Of a stretch of DNA of 64,000 nt, positions 47,574-60,355 are shown piece by piece. The stretch's first letter is position 1. The number at the start of each line of letters is the position of its first letter. A program made the position numbers and the translations under genes. The DNA lies in NCBI GenBank assembly GCA_024663395.1, contig JANFAH010000019.1:62001-126000 (forward strand), written 5' to 3'. The notes under the pieces were generated by a model. That model had not been told where the DNA came from. It did not search any database and saw nothing but the letters and a program-made list of their open reading frames with translations. The DNA is from Pisolithus tinctorius. Its lineage: Eukaryota; Basidiomycota; Agaricomycetes; Boletales; Pisolithaceae.

Positions 47574-48180
47574 GTCGTTGGACAGGAGATGCCAGTATTA
47601 CGGGCTGAAGGCAACCCTTCAGTTTCCTATCATGTATCAGATCAGCCAAATGATTGCATAATTGCTGTATCCACATGGAAAAGCTCACTGGACAAGTTAC
47701 AGAGACGGCACGGAAACAGGACGTGAATAAGGGCTTAGGTGGCACGTACAATCAGATATGCGATATGAGGGTGCTTAGTAGAGCGAGCATGCAGTGCATA
47801 CGTATTTATGTAGGTACCTGCGTCGAGCAAACAGATATAAAGAAAACAACCCGAAAAGGAAATCAGCATGCCGGCAATAGCATTGATACAACAGCTGCAG
47901 ACGCAGCGAGCGCAGCATTGCATCGATGTCGATGAACGTTCAACTATATACTGTGTATGTGTGACGAACGGAGACTAATCACGACAAGGTAAAATTCTGC
48001 TCGAGTTGCAGCTGGTGATAAGTTAGACAGTTTTTCCACTTCGAAAGCTTCACGTTCACGGTGGGTTAGTGGACGCAAAGAGAAACGCACATATATACGA
48101 CATCGGGTTTATACCATGAAGTTCATGCGGAGTCCGTATTCTACTGCTACGTGTGCACGATCTACTGCGTTAAGAGTATT
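47574..48180. other. Stretch between a short ORF and MCD4
   Basis: Contains the 3' flank of MCD4. No coding motif was seen on either strand. Confidence 0.4.
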
Positions 48181-51100
48181 TCAGTCCACCTTGGTCGACT
48201 TGCGATCTACCAGCGTGTCTGCCGTAAGATACTCGCCAGCCGCACATATTCCAGCCGACCAAACCAGCAATAGAGACGTGATGCAGAAGAAACTGATAGA
48301 CTGGCCGATCTCCAACCAAGAACCTATACATGTTTTATTAGGAACAAGCAGCGTATGATATACTAGTGAGAACACACCGGTATCTGTTACATTCAAAAAG
48401 AACGTCATCGTCATCCCTGGGTGTTTGTGAGTATGCAAAATATAGCGGTGAGAGCAGAGACATTTACCATCTGTTAGAGTGAGGGCAACCAAGAATAGGG
48501 AGAATGGAGGGAGGTGAAGACGTGCGTTGAGAGTGGCGAAGGCTACCGATAAGATAACGTATGGACAGACGATCTTGAATATCTAAACGATCCTATGAGC
48601 GCGTGTGTTCCGAAGGGGAACAAACAGATAACCAACCAGAAGCGCTGCCATCAAGAACGGGTTAAAGATAGGTACAAGGCGATACACGGGCTCGAGGTAG
48701 AACGATCTGCATATTAGTTCGCCACAGCAATAGGGTCAAACGATGCTCTACTCACGATATAGAAGCAACGCTATATGCGGAATGGATCAGTAGGGGAGTC
48801 ACGAAGATGACACTGCGAATACCCACTTCCCCGTCCCAAAGAATGCCACTTGAACATAGAACAAGAAAAACAACGCAATACGGATATCATCCGCGCGGAA
48901 TCGGTAGGATATCGACGGTTGTTGATCAGCCGCAGACCCGTTCCCGTTGGAGATGTCAGAGTTCCGCACGAGTGCCTCAATTTCTATCCAAAGAAGCAAG
49001 TTGCAGGTATAGGCGGAGTAGAAAAGTCCTTCGACGCTTATCGATAAAATAACAAAGCAGACAGCAAATGCGAGAAAAAAGGATATGATCTTGGATGTCG
49101 GAGATGGATGGCGTACTTTCGAAATGAATGGATACACGGAGGATGATGCTACGGCAACAAGCTCAATAAAAACGAAGAACCCCAGTAAGCGGAAATCCAC
49201 GCACCAAGAATCAACCAGGCAGCGATCTGATGGAGTCGAGGCAATCCAGCCTTGGCCTGCAAACAGCCAACGGAGCTAGAGGTGACTAGCATCATGGCCG
49301 CGACCAGGCCCATCTGCACACCTTCAGTGGCAAACCAACTCGTAGTCAAGGAACTCACTTGAATCGCACAGGATATCCTCACCGACTTGTCCACGACATT
49401 TCGGCCGGAAGAATATAAATGAATGGCCCCTATCAGCAGCATGACACCTCCACCTGCCAAACTACGTGCAAATTAACTGGGTCATACAGGGAAATGTTCA
49501 GAATACTCACATTGAGGGCAGACTTTCCTCCTTGTCAACCGCCAGGAGGGGAAACACACCAGTCACGATACAACTTCCACACCACAACCCTACAAGCTTC
49601 CAATTTTGAGAAAGCAACCAAGAGGGCCACATGAACAGCGGCCACAGAACACCAATTACTACAAAACCGGCACTCCATATGGAACGATGCGTGTAAGCAA
49701 CCTGTGTGTAGGCCACTGAGCTAAAGACAAGGATGACGGCGATAAGGAACAGCGACATACCACCATGCTTTGCAGCGCAGAGATAACCAAGATCAACTGC
49801 ACGCATAGGTTTCGGTATGTCGGCGAAGATTCGGATACACATTTGCAAAGGGCCGGTACGCCGCGAGAGTAAAATTCCCTCCAGAAGTAACAAGGAAAAG
49901 CTACATAAACATAAAACGTCCAAGGCGAATTCTGTATCCAAAATGCGGCCCAAAAACCTAATAGTATGGCGATGGTAACGACGTTGACAACTCCGCTTCT
50001 GGATGCAGAAAGGGAAGCTGCGGGCGGTAGCAATGAGATTGAGGCGTATGCCACCCATCCGAGGTATGCCACGACGACGATAGCGCGGATCAATAGCCGG
50101 TCGTAGCTGTTGTCTGCGTTAGCGCGTGCCGTACTGGGTACAACAGCTTACTGACGTCTCCAAGTAACGCAAACCTTGCAAACAATCTTCGCTCAGTTCC
50201 ATGGAATATCTACGCGCATCGTACCACTTTCCCTCTTCAATTAGTCGTTCTATGGCAGCAACCTTTCGGATTCGAGCTGGCACGTCCAACTCTTCGTCCT
50301 CCAAGAGACCGAAGGGCTTATAGAAAATGGCATGCGCAGCTTTCATTTCTTTGGGCAATGAGTAGGTATCAGGTACAACGCAAAAGAGTGGAATATTACC
50401 ATGTTTCACCAGATAATGCTCCAGCAGAACCTGTACGTTGACCAACGAATACCGAGCGAGTGCTTCCTCCCCTTCAATGGGCGCGAGGTAGCCAGCTCGT
50501 GTCGGGTCAATATCAGGTAACACGCCTACCGAATTTGATGGCCAGTCTATCCCGATGAGTGTCGCCATCAATGGTGCTAAATCTGCTTGTGACACGTCTC
50601 GTCGCAGTAGGTGGTCCAGATTCCATGGTTTAGAATACTCATCGTGTGATGTGGGCGTCGAGTCTGAGAGTGGACCACGAACGCCCTTACCCCATGCAAT
50701 CAAGGGTGTACGGGTACTATCCGGATCTGAGCTCGACGTCAACTTACTACGTCAACGGAGAAGAATGAGAGAAAAACGTTACCACCGTCTCCATGGTTCC
50801 CTATCTTAGACATTCCGTGATCAGCGGTAAAAACATAACTCGTCTCTTGGTCCCCGTAGAATTGAGAAACAAGGTTCTCGACCTGACCAACAATGTTGTC
50901 CACGATTTGAATGTTTTGCATGTACTCCTGTGATGACGTTGTATATCCCAAAAACGTGGCAGATCGGGCTGACATACCATGGAAAACGGCCTATATGCGT
51001 GTCCGGTCGTGTCCAACCCGAGCAAATGGAGAAAGAATATGACTTTGTCTCCCCGTAATTGAGAGTTCAACGTAGCGTCCGTTGATGCATTCCGAAACAG

Positions 51101-51963
51101 TATGCGAAGCTGATCCAGAACCCAAGTGTCTAGGGTAGTCGCATCTAAAATAAAGAAAGGACACCGATTAAATCGAGACCTATCCCGAATCTTGAAACTC
51201 ACCCTTTGTAAAATCCTCTGCTTCCTCGTCGTAACACCAAGTCAGCACTTTGCCGGGACTCGCGCCTTTTGAGAACATAGGAAGGATGTCAGGGGAGCCA
51301 AACGAGAATGTATGGCTGGATTGGTTAAACACCGAGTCGAAATCCACCTTGCCAAAGTGAGTAAACGGTGAGTAGAACTTTTTCAGAGGTGCACCTTACT
51401 GGGTTGGTCTTCCAGCCCTAGAAAAGCAATGTTTAGACTGTGTTCTGTCTATTGCGCCTACTTTGTCTAACCTTTGTCACCGCGGACACGTCTTCGTACA
51501 TTCCACCTGAGATACGTGAGTGTCATCATGAAGAGCACGCGCGTAACCAGACAAACCAATGATAGCAACGTGGCCTGGACGACTTTCCGTTGGCACTCTC
51601 GTATGTGACACGCCAAACGCCCCGCGTTTCTCTGCAATTGAACGCAAGTGGGGTGCTACCACTGTCGGTGAAGACTCGCCGAACGCGAATCCATTCGGAG
51701 TGAACAAAAGATCGGCACGCAGACCGTCAGCTGCAGTCTGTATGAGTCCACCAAGAAGCAGGGTCACTGGAGGTAAGTAACTTACCAACTATCAGGACGA
51801 GACGCTTTGCTTCGCCGTGACTTTGGGATCCATGGTGGTTCATTCCATGAACTACCGGACTTGTGAAGTAGCAGTCGAATACTGATGCTATGAATACCAC
51901 ATGGAATACAATCCCAAGCAGCAGTAATTTCAGTACATTCTGACTGGGGCCAGTACTGGCCAT
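48181..51963 (-). CDS. MCD4: GPI ethanolamine phosphate transferase 1 (MCD4/PIG-N)
   Basis: The protein adds ethanolamine phosphate to the first mannose of the GPI anchor in the ER lumen. Spliced by phase from ATG 51963, it begins with a signal-anchor helix ([20 protein letters not shown]), then the alkaline-phosphatase-like lumenal domain with [64 protein letters not shown] and the metal-binding [19 protein letters not shown], then [15 protein letters not shown] and [20 protein letters not shown]. About a dozen hydrophobic helices form the PigN region to the end ([16 protein letters not shown]). Length is roughly 950-1000 residues, as in the family. Introns are 48-65 bp. I found no frame break in almost 3.8 kb. 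Confidence 0.95.
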
Positions 51964-52151
51964 GTCGTTGATGACAGGGACAAGCTCGGCCTCAACAACG
52001 GAGAGTCCATGATGGGCTTATGTAATGCAGTACGAGGAAGGGAAACGCGCAACTTGCAATCCATGCATGAAGTATTTATGTATACAGTATCGCACCGACT
52101 CGGAGCCAGAGTATTAGCAGCGGGTAAGTATACAGTTCAAAGGTAACAGTG

Positions 52152-53272
52152 CTACAGTGCAGTTCCACGCTCGAAGCTGGCACGAATCTCTGCAGTATAT
52201 TTATCGTAGTATCTTGCAATCTGAGGCGCGGAGCAATGGATAAGAAAGGCATCACGGCAAGTAAAACGGAAGAATACCGACCTTCTTATTGAATACACGA
52301 TTCCGCTCGTTGATATACGTGATGTCACCCTCGTCCTCGTTGTGCCTCTTGCGCGAAAACTTGGCCTTTTTATCGACGCTGTCAAACAAGTGGTAAGGAC
52401 ACCTGTCAAGAGGGCACAGGAGAGGAAGACACTGACTCTCGGTTGAGCTTGCTGATTAGCCGGTCAATAGCCTCTTCAGAAGGCTTGTTATCAGCATAGA
52501 GCAGCGTGTTGGCATCTCTGTAGAAAGCGTCCACGGCCATACGCTGTTCAACTGTTGGAACCATCTGCTGGAGTGATTAGTTTACGGATATCATTCGTCG
52601 GAGTGTGCAAACCTGGGCACCACTTGGGTCAAATACTGTTAGTGCACTCGATGATGAACCGGAAGGCGTGGAACTGCCCGAGCCCAATAGAGTCCCAGCA
52701 GCCAAGCCCAAGGCCTGATCCTTCTGCTTATTGTATGCTTCCATGTCGGGTTTGATAAAGTCCAAGTCCTTCTTATACCGTCGGTGTGCAGCATGCACGT
52801 CATCTGCAACCGATCATCATCTCCCCGTTATTTTGCTTGAAATAACCTGCGAGATTGACGCACCATGAAACTCGTAATCTGCTCTCCGAGCCTTTCTTGC
52901 CAACTTCTTCTCCCACTTTTCATTTTCTTCTATTGTCCACTCCCAATTCTTTGACCGTTCGACATCTTCCCCTCGTTCCTCTGCTTCCGCCTGTGTCCGA
53001 AGCGTCTCGGCAAGCTTTTTCTGCCGTTCTATACGTGCCATATCGCGTGCTGTTACTTTCGCTCTTGCAGACTCCTTAATGAGTGACTGCCGGTTGGCTT
53101 TCGTGGATGTACGCTGTTATACCAAGGTGAGGTATCCACAAAGAAAGATTCTGAAGTAACGAACCATTTTAGCCCGCAATTCATCAAGCTTCGCTTTCCT
53201 ATCCTCTACAGTCACCATTGTTAAGTCAGAAATACCATTGCCTCTGGTCGACGGCGATGGGGAACTTGCCAT
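52152..53272 (-). CDS. SYF2: Pre-mRNA-splicing factor SYF2
   Basis: Six exons can be followed from ATG 53272 (MASSPSPSTRGNG) to the stop at 52152. Motifs are DRKAKLDELRAKM, ARIERQKKLAETLRTQAEAE, WTIEENEKWEKKLARKARRA, YKKDLDFIKPDMEAYNKQK, KPSEEAIDRLISKLNRE, then KAKFSRKRHNEDEGDITYIN and YYDKYTAEIRASFERGTAL at the end, all in the SYF2 order. SYF2 is part of the NineTeen/Prp19-associated complex in the spliceosome nucleus and works with Isy1 and Clf1. The upstream in-frame Met (53371) is not favoured because the added residues have no family similarity. The protein is strongly charged and coiled-coil-prone. No frame break. Confidence 0.93.
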
Positions 53273-53933
53273 AGTGCTTTTTGATGACGTAAGCAGAACC
53301 CGCCACTTGTTAGTCCCGAAGGCTAACCCGGCTCTTCTCGTTCTTCTACATATGACTGCCAACAACGCCATCGTCGATCTCTGTGGCGAAGGCGGATGAT
53401 ACCCACCTGCATTTCAGCTGTCGGATGGACACTCGGATCCCAGGCTTGCCGCTATTTTCCACTCCTGCCCTGACTCCCGAAATGAATTCCTCGCGAATAC
53501 AGGTCTCAGATCATTGGACACGATTTCCGCAAGTTTAGGTGATTGCTGCTCCCCCAATTTTGCCAGGGTAACACAAGACAGACCTTCGCCTCGCATTTTC
53601 GTGACAACCTTTCAGATATATGCGTCATCATCGTTTCTCATACCATCGCCCAGCAAGCAAAGGACGGTTAATCCGCGGCGTCCGCTGCGATAAAGACTCA
53701 GGCTTAAGATAGCATTGGCAACAAGACGGGACTATGATGTGGGCTGTTGTCTAACGGAAATGCCAATGAATGATCTTGTATCTTCTATTCATTTCATCCA
53801 TACGCACGACATGCGGGGTTCTTCAAGTATCGTTGACATAGACAACAACGGTTGAACATTTACACGACGCTCTCAGCTATCCTACACAGAAAAAAATTGC
53901 TGGTTACACCACTCGCACTCCCCAGGCCCTCGC
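53273..53933. other. Intergenic region between SYF2 and the I66 inhibitor gene
   Basis: One 60-codon minus frame (53596-53414) without motif lies upstream of SYF2. Otherwise promoter and 3' flank. Confidence 0.45.
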
Positions 53934-54601
53934 TCACTCATTAGGAAACTCGAACTTGAACAACTCGGTTGGGGGGTAGAAAGGTGGGAATGACCGACCC
54001 ACGATGAGAGGCCCGACACGGATCTAAGAAATGTATGTTTCAGTCCTCTAAAATGTCACCATAACCAATGTTCCACAGTTACCTGACGATTTTCACCTTC
54101 GGTCGGAGCGATCCATCCGATTTCTTCGGGGGAATCAAGCCTCTTGGTGATCCTGTCCACCCATTCATACGCAGCCACGATTAGTCATACGAAGTTATCA
54201 GAATCTAAGGGGCCAGGGCGGAGGCAGTGAATGCGACCTACGTGTATGCATCGTGATTGCTTCTGTATGTGACAACCCACTCTTGTGCGGCTCCCTCCAC
54301 AACAGCAAATAACCTCCCATCCAGCTCGACGACTTGTAACCCATTGATGGTAAGCAAGTATGTGTCCACTCCGACCCGCTGGAAGATGAACTGCACAAAG
54401 TACATGGGTGAGTGAACGAGGTGAGTTAGGTGACCCCATATTCACTATGATACGTACCCTTGGAGGTTGGACACCGGAAGCCCTGTCGATCAAGTTGACT
54501 GGTAAGATGGTCGGCAAAATCGGGGGAACCCCAACGTAGGGATTGCCGTCGAGAGTCGAATAGATGACGACCTCTTCGTCCACTTTGAGATTGTTGGGCA
54601 T
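53934..54601 (-). CDS. I66-type serine protease inhibitor (cospin-like beta-trefoil)
   Basis: Four exons (the first 54601-54458, the last ending at the TGA 53936-53934) join in phase to 150 residues. The pattern follows fungal I66 inhibitors of the cospin type: an N-terminal strand pair (YSTLDGNPYVGVPPILPTI), FIFQRVGVDTYLLTINGLQV, VELDGRLFAVVEGAAQEWVV, GWIAPTEGENRQ and the family-defining C-terminus VGPLIVGRSFPPFYPPTELF. Members are small cytosolic beta-trefoil proteins of fruiting bodies that block trypsin-like proteases and deter insects or nematodes. The second last intron is longer (about 85 bp). A broken second copy lies at 55732-55985 in the same orientation. Confidence 0.8.
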
Positions 54602-55731
54602 GCTGAAAGTGTCGTGTTCGCTCGCAAGACTAGATATGAGGGATTTGAAGACTCGACAGCGTCGACTCTGGGAGACAGATGAAGGTCATCGTCCTTTTAT
54701 CCTCTGCAATATGGCGCTAAGGACATCACGATTAGATCACGTCTTCAAGTTGGCGCAATGTTACGCCTCTCAAGCACATGCCTGATTCGATTGGCTTCCA
54801 TTTGACCTGTCAGACCACAAGGAGAAAAGATGAGCCTGGCTTTGAACCCCCGTTGTTGGAGCTTACCGATCCTCTGGGACGAAATTGACCAAAATTCTGA
54901 TCCATCGGATCCCCCAATCTGCGCATCGCATTTGATCATGTCCCTATTTACGGACTTCGTCGAAGCGTCTCCCCACATGACGTGATCCACGGATACTTGC
55001 GGTTGGAATTGGCAGGGAAAAGCAGCCATAGTGGGCTGGTCGGAACTGGTTTCCTACCCGAAGTAGAACGATCTCGGGTCACGCACGGTGGAATAGTGTG
55101 TTTCGAGCATAACCTGGCGGTGAGCTACCCGGGAAAAGCAGACCGTCGACGGACTCTTCATCCTGACACTCTTACGTTGATGCCCACGCCGGCACCCAAT
55201 TGGTTAATTAGCGCAACCCAGATTGCCCCCCATATATCATATCTTACTACTCTGCTCCACCCAGAGCTTCCTTCGCAAAAATTCGGCGTCTGCGACAAAG
55301 AAAGTTCTTCCCTCGAAATCCCATTGGCCTGAACCCGCTATGGCGCGTTCCGACGTGTGGATATTGATAGTACGTAGTTTCTTCTGTGAACCGATTTGTA
55401 GAAGCTTCTATTCGGCTTGTCATTGATGATATTATAATGATGCTGTCGCGGGAGGCAGGGTTCTTGCCTCTCAGATCTCAGGCACCATCTATCTCTTGTC
55501 TGGACTGGTGCCGTTACGTGATACTCAATCACGTCCACGTGACCACAAAGTGTCCCGCTGTTCTGGATATTTGGCTCTCGTGTCTCCCCTCCTCTAGAGG
55601 CAATGTGACTATCTATTGGGTGATTTTCTGTCGCTTTCTATTCGTTGCATCTGTGCGCGAAATCCGGGGAAACATTAACATATACAACCATACTTCAGCA
55701 TTTCTGTGCTGCCGTACCGTTGATTTCTTGT
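54602..55731. other. Spacer between the two I66 copies
   Basis: Open frames 54745-55029 (minus) and 54982-55332 (plus) overlap and lack motifs. First few hundred bases should hold the inhibitor's promoter. Confidence 0.4.
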
Positions 55732-55985
55732 TCAAGCATCAGAAAACTGGAACATATATAACTCCTGTGGCCGATAGAAAGGCGGGGATGACTGACCCAA
55801 CAAGAGGGGTTTGACGAGGATCTGAAGAGAAAGAGAAAAGGACTCTGGTCTTACAGATTCTCTCTACAGCCTAGATTCCACCGTTGCTGGCTTTCACTTC
55901 CGATCACAGCGATCCATCCTATCGATTCAGTTCTCTTGACGCTCCTGTCCATATATCCATTCACACGCAGCCACGATCAGTTATA
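55732..55985 (-). pseudogene. Decayed second copy of the I66 inhibitor
   Basis: The last exon (55821-55732, 29 codons plus stop, the same length as in the intact copy) still reads through and keeps the PPFY core and a stop at the same place (VKPLLLGQSSPPFY). The exon before it starts after GGACAG at 55944 and keeps SIGWIA, but has lost codons, and its donor has changed from CAGGTAACT to CAGCAACG, so no phase-0 splice is possible. The intron sequence before it (GATCGTGGCTGCGT) also matches the intact gene. Exons 1 and 2 could not be found. The copy is a tandem duplicate that has died. Confidence 0.8.
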
Positions 55986-57650
55986 TCATCCCGTGTGGTC
56001 CATTGCTCGTAGGAAGAACTTCACAATCGTGGAACTGCAAACTAATGGCGACGTGACAGTATATAACTTTGGATGACTTTGGAGTCTTGGAGGGATGGTG
56101 ATTATTTACACATCAAAATAACGTGTTACTGTCGCTGTTGTGCTGATGTATTATCCAAGGTTTCTTCACACCAGGAGCCCGTCCGACACCTCCGCGATGT
56201 CCGCACAGCAAGATACATCTTATGCTTCGACGTTTTTGCCTTCGCATTGGCCAGGATCCTGAACCAGGAACAAAAATACGTCTTACCAAAACCATATGAA
56301 TCGTAACACGTACTGTCGAAGACAGGCTTGGTTATCGTCAGCTGTGTCAGAATTCATCGCCTGGAAAGCTATTGCGATTCTCCGTAAGCACTGGTAGCCA
56401 CGTGGATGGTCCCGTGATTTGTAAGTTTCCAGTTTCTGAAAGAGAGGTCACTTACCATGAGCCTCCACTGCGCCTTCACATCTAAATCCAGGACGTAATG
56501 CACAATCTAGCGCACTACATCAGGCGGCTTTTCTGTGAGTAAAATAACAACTGCCTGCCTTTGCTGTCGCCTGCAGAACTGCCGAGGAGATCTCGCGCCA
56601 ACAAACCAGCAAAATCTACGATATCATCAGATGAATTGAGAATTCATTCTACTGCTGTTCGCACCCTTCCGACAATGTCCTCCTCGAGGGCGCGTCGTTC
56701 TTCGTCCTCCTCCGTTGTCTCTAGGACCCTCTGCAACGTCTTCACCTCTTGCACCAGTGATCGTATGCTGTGCATAGCTCAATCTATGAAAACGAAGGTC
56801 ATTTTCGACACTATGCACACCTCTCATTCGCATTGTAGCTTTGTTCTCTATCGAAACTCAGTTCCGCGTATGGAAAAGAAAATAAGGTCAGGCACTCACA
56901 AATCGCATAGTGTCCGGGGGTCTGTCGCGAGAAAGGAGTCGATTATGCCCTGAAGTAACTGTTTGCCAACACTGTTAAACTGATATGTATGGTCAGAACT
57001 GACATCGGCAATGCTTACCTCAAGACCAAGGGTCTTCGTTATCGGATGCATCCGGTGCATTGCTTGTTTTAACGCTGAACACCAACGAAAGTTGCACTCT
57101 TCCATCATCTGAAGGAATATCACCTTAGAATCTTTGGCGGGTGATTCTTTTAAGGTATTTCGTTGGTCTCTCTGAATAGCCGAAGGACCTGTCATCACGT
57201 ATTGGGTTTGTACCAAGGTGCTAACCGAGAGATATTACCTTTAGATATCGTATGGTTCGGTCGTGCACACACTCTCGAATCCGACATCAGGCGGTCGAAA
57301 ACATTTATTTCCCCAACCTGACGTGTTGCAATGTCGGTTAGAGAAATGGAGGACAAGAATGTCATTTGCATACAAGGGTTTTGATATGCTCAACACCAAA
57401 CATGTCCTTGAAGAATTGGATAGCATTGCTCCTCTGACTCCTTGGGGCCGCACCAGCTATCGAGTTGAAGTGGTTCCTCAAGGGGCATATCGTCAATCAA
57501 TGCTCAGTTCCACCCACGATCGGAGACCGGCCTACCTGATCTCTTCAAATTCCAGGTTTGAACTCCCGCAGGCACAGAAACGCGCTTGAAACCAAATGCA
57601 GGGGTACCCGATGCTATATAATGGCATTACTGGACGCGGGTGGGATTGCA
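55986..57650. other. Unassigned region with possible exons of an unknown gene
   Basis: On the minus strand, 57216-56997 (LKQAMHRMHPITKTLGLE) can be spliced through a GT-AG intron to FNSVGKQLLQGIIDSFLATD, and a later stretch ends with VLETTEEDEERRALEEDIVG and a stop near 56638. This could be the 3' half of a gene with an acidic coiled-coil tail. Upstream parts (57600-57240) are not consistent. No family recognised. Confidence 0.3.
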
Positions 57651-60095
57651 CTAGTGTGGTAGATAGTTCCGGACGTGAGAATCGCAAGATTCAGAAAACT
57701 TACAGCGGTTCCTCCAGCTTGGGAACTGCAAAATCCCCGTCTTGGGCTTTTCTTCAGAGGTATTGGTCGCAAAGGCAGCTGAGCACTGGACGACCATTGT
57801 TACCAAACAACAGTTGGCGGCGCGAGTAGACAGTGCCTTCAGCAAAGAGACAGCAGACCGAGTGTTTGGGAGCGAAAGGCCAACCGGTGCACGCAGAACG
57901 AGCGCGGGATCCGCTTGAAACGTTCGCTGGCCATTGCTGGAGATGAATATAGTCGGCACATCACCACCCGTAATATTGCTGCTGCGTTCACTGCCGATTT
58001 CGTGCACAACAGGTCTGAGGTCCGGGTCTTCAGGGTCAATTCCAAGCTCTGGATTGAGCAACCTCAGATCCTCGAAGATGTTACCTCGATGTTCGATATA
58101 CCCTCTGGGGTTACTGTAACCATAATCGCCTAACTGCCAGGATTAGGCTCGACTTTCCAGTGGGCAGACAGAAACAAAACTGTACCTTGACCCCATTCCA
58201 CGCATTGGCAGCATAAAATGCTGCTGGAGTCCCATCTACCAACAAACGGTGATGATCAACGGTCCATGGCCAGTCGGTTCGTGCCATAAGGCCAGGTGTA
58301 TCACGTCCATCGGTGATTCCCTATGAAAACGTCAGTGCGCACATCCTGCACCCGAGGGTCGGCGTCAACTGACACAGGCCACTCTCCATCCGAACCTGTC
58401 CCAGCGACAGCTGACACATTGCACAACATCAACATCGACTTTGCAACCAACTGACTTGCCCCACCTGCCACAGACAACTTCCACAGCCAGTATAGAATTA
58501 GGGATATGCCAGTGTCTGCTGTAGAATAGCTTGCGTCCCCGGCCAAAGCATACTTCAGCCATACGATGGGCGTAAACAACGTTCGCTTTGCGCATGCGAT
58601 CATACACCTTCCAGGCGTAGGACTCCCAAGAAGACCAAGCTTCTCGTTCATCAGAAACGATATGCACCCAGCCCTGGCCGAAGCAGTGACCATACACAAC
58701 TGCAAAATAAGTGTTGGTCTTTCTGTTGGAATACACTACAACAACGAGAGGCTCAACGGTTGACAACCTGACAAGATTGTCTGTGAAGGTCACGTCCTTC
58801 GGATAGACAGCGCAACGAGTGAAACCGCAGTAGGGAACGGACCTATCGTCGATTTTGAATGTGAAGTCGTGATGTACCTTGTCGCGATAAGCGAGATGAA
58901 GTAATTGGTACTCCAAGAGTGGTTGTCGCTCCCCAGTTGGGCCAAAGTACCTGTAGTAATTGGACCTAAAGGCTGCCAATCGAATGGTGATTGGGACCAG
59001 TGCATCATTTTTGTAGCACGCCAACGCTGCTTGAAAGACTGATGGACACCCGTAATAGCGTACAACAGGAAGCCGTATCTGGATCCCCGCGTTGGTGACG
59101 GTAAACCCGTGATCTGCTTGGCCATCTCGGGTGGCAAGAGCTCCTTCGGCATCCACGTCCCATAAAGAGGAGAGCGCTGAGGAAAATTCCTCTGGCTCCA
59201 ACTTGAAGACGTCATGGCAATCCCAGAAAGCACTCGGGTCGTCAGCTAGGACGCCACTGGTCTGTGCCAGTTTTCCCGCTGGCTTCCACGCAAAGAGGGT
59301 CTGGTCGTTGGACATGCGGATCACCTCTAGCTGAAGACGCTGGAATGCTTTCTTCCCCTCCCCATACAACATCGGCATGTTAACGTCCAACAAACCCATC
59401 AGCGAGTATGCTCGATCCTCGATTCGCGTTGTCTTCCTATCTGCAGCCCACGACATCACTTGGGCGGCGCTAGGACAATATGAAGATAACCCATCCACCA
59501 GAACCGACCTAGGAACCCGGGTAATTTCCTCGAGTTTGCAAGATAAGCTGCGTTTATCCCCAATAGGTGTCCAATCCTTGTTAAAGAACTGGAGGTCTCT
59601 CGGGGCTATCAACTCTTGCAGCGTCCAGCCCCGCGAGAACCATTCTGGCCAGCCGTTGGAATTGCAAAATATGACATCGTCCCGTCCGCGGGGGAAGAGG
59701 GAGTTGTTAACGTCATGAAGGTAAGCGTAGCATCGTTTCGCGTTCTCGTACCACCGGAACATCCAATTTATGGCCTCGGACAGTTCTGAACTGCTACGCT
59801 TGTCGATACAACACGTATCGACCCAGAGCCATTTGAAGCCGTCTTTTGTGGCCTGCTCGCAGCTCTTCAGGATCTTCTGATAACCATCTCGTTTTCGAAT
59901 TTCATCCCTTTTTTCCATCCTCGTGAGCTTCACCATCTCTTTGAAGTTCAGCTCAATGGTCCAGCGATGTGACAATATGGCGTAATCTGCGTTTGCATCA
60001 TCGAGCTCCTGCAGGACCTCGATTTCAGGTTTGGGAGTTCCTGAGCGAAATTCTCTCTCCCTTTCAAGGAAGGCCTCTACATTGATCAACCGCAT
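57651..60095 (-). CDS. HET-domain protein (heterokaryon incompatibility type)
   Basis: Three exons in phase: 60095-58374, 58320-58186 and 58133-57651, giving 779 residues. The N-terminus has the HET domain: MRLINVEAFLE, YAILSHRW (residues ~38-45), GYQKILKSCEQA, FKWLWVDTCCIDKRSSSELS, EAINWMFRWYENAKRCYAYL, WFSRGWTLQELIAPRDLQFF, then DRAYSLMGLLDVNMPMLYGE with GKKAFQRLQLEVIRMSNDQT. The C-terminal part (GNIFEDLRLLNPELGIDP, LRAPVGLSLPN, LVTMVVQC) matches the extended Agaricomycete form. HET domains trigger programmed cell death after fusion of unlike strains in ascomycetes; in Agaricomycetes they are abundant and mostly unstudied. No NACHT or WD40 part is attached. A transposon sits 34 bp upstream of the start codon. 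Confidence 0.92.
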
Positions 60096-60126
60096 CCTGT
60101 CAGTCAGACTATGGAAGCATAATCAG

Positions 60127-60129
60127 TGA
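60127..60129. repeat. Target-site duplication, left (TGA)
   Basis: TGA directly before the left terminal inverted repeat; the same TGA follows the right one at 63475-63477. Confidence 0.65.
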
Positions 60130-60355
60130 GAGCCTGTTCAGAAACTCGAAACAACCCGAGTATGCGTGCCAGGTCACCACGTTGTAGTTATTTGGATTGT
60201 CGGCACACCAGCAGGGCAGGTCAACTGAGTTTGAAATCCAAACCTTGTTCTCTCAAGCCATGGACTATTGATTTGACCACAGTGATCTTTGACGCATTTG
60301 GGGGATCCTAGCATCTGTGGTGGTGGTCGCCATCCAGAGTGCGATCCTTCTCCCA

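Noticed and set aside
47256..47751. Two overlapping minus frames as one two-exon gene
   Set aside because: I could not find a donor that joins them in phase with confidence, so only the shorter frame is listed.
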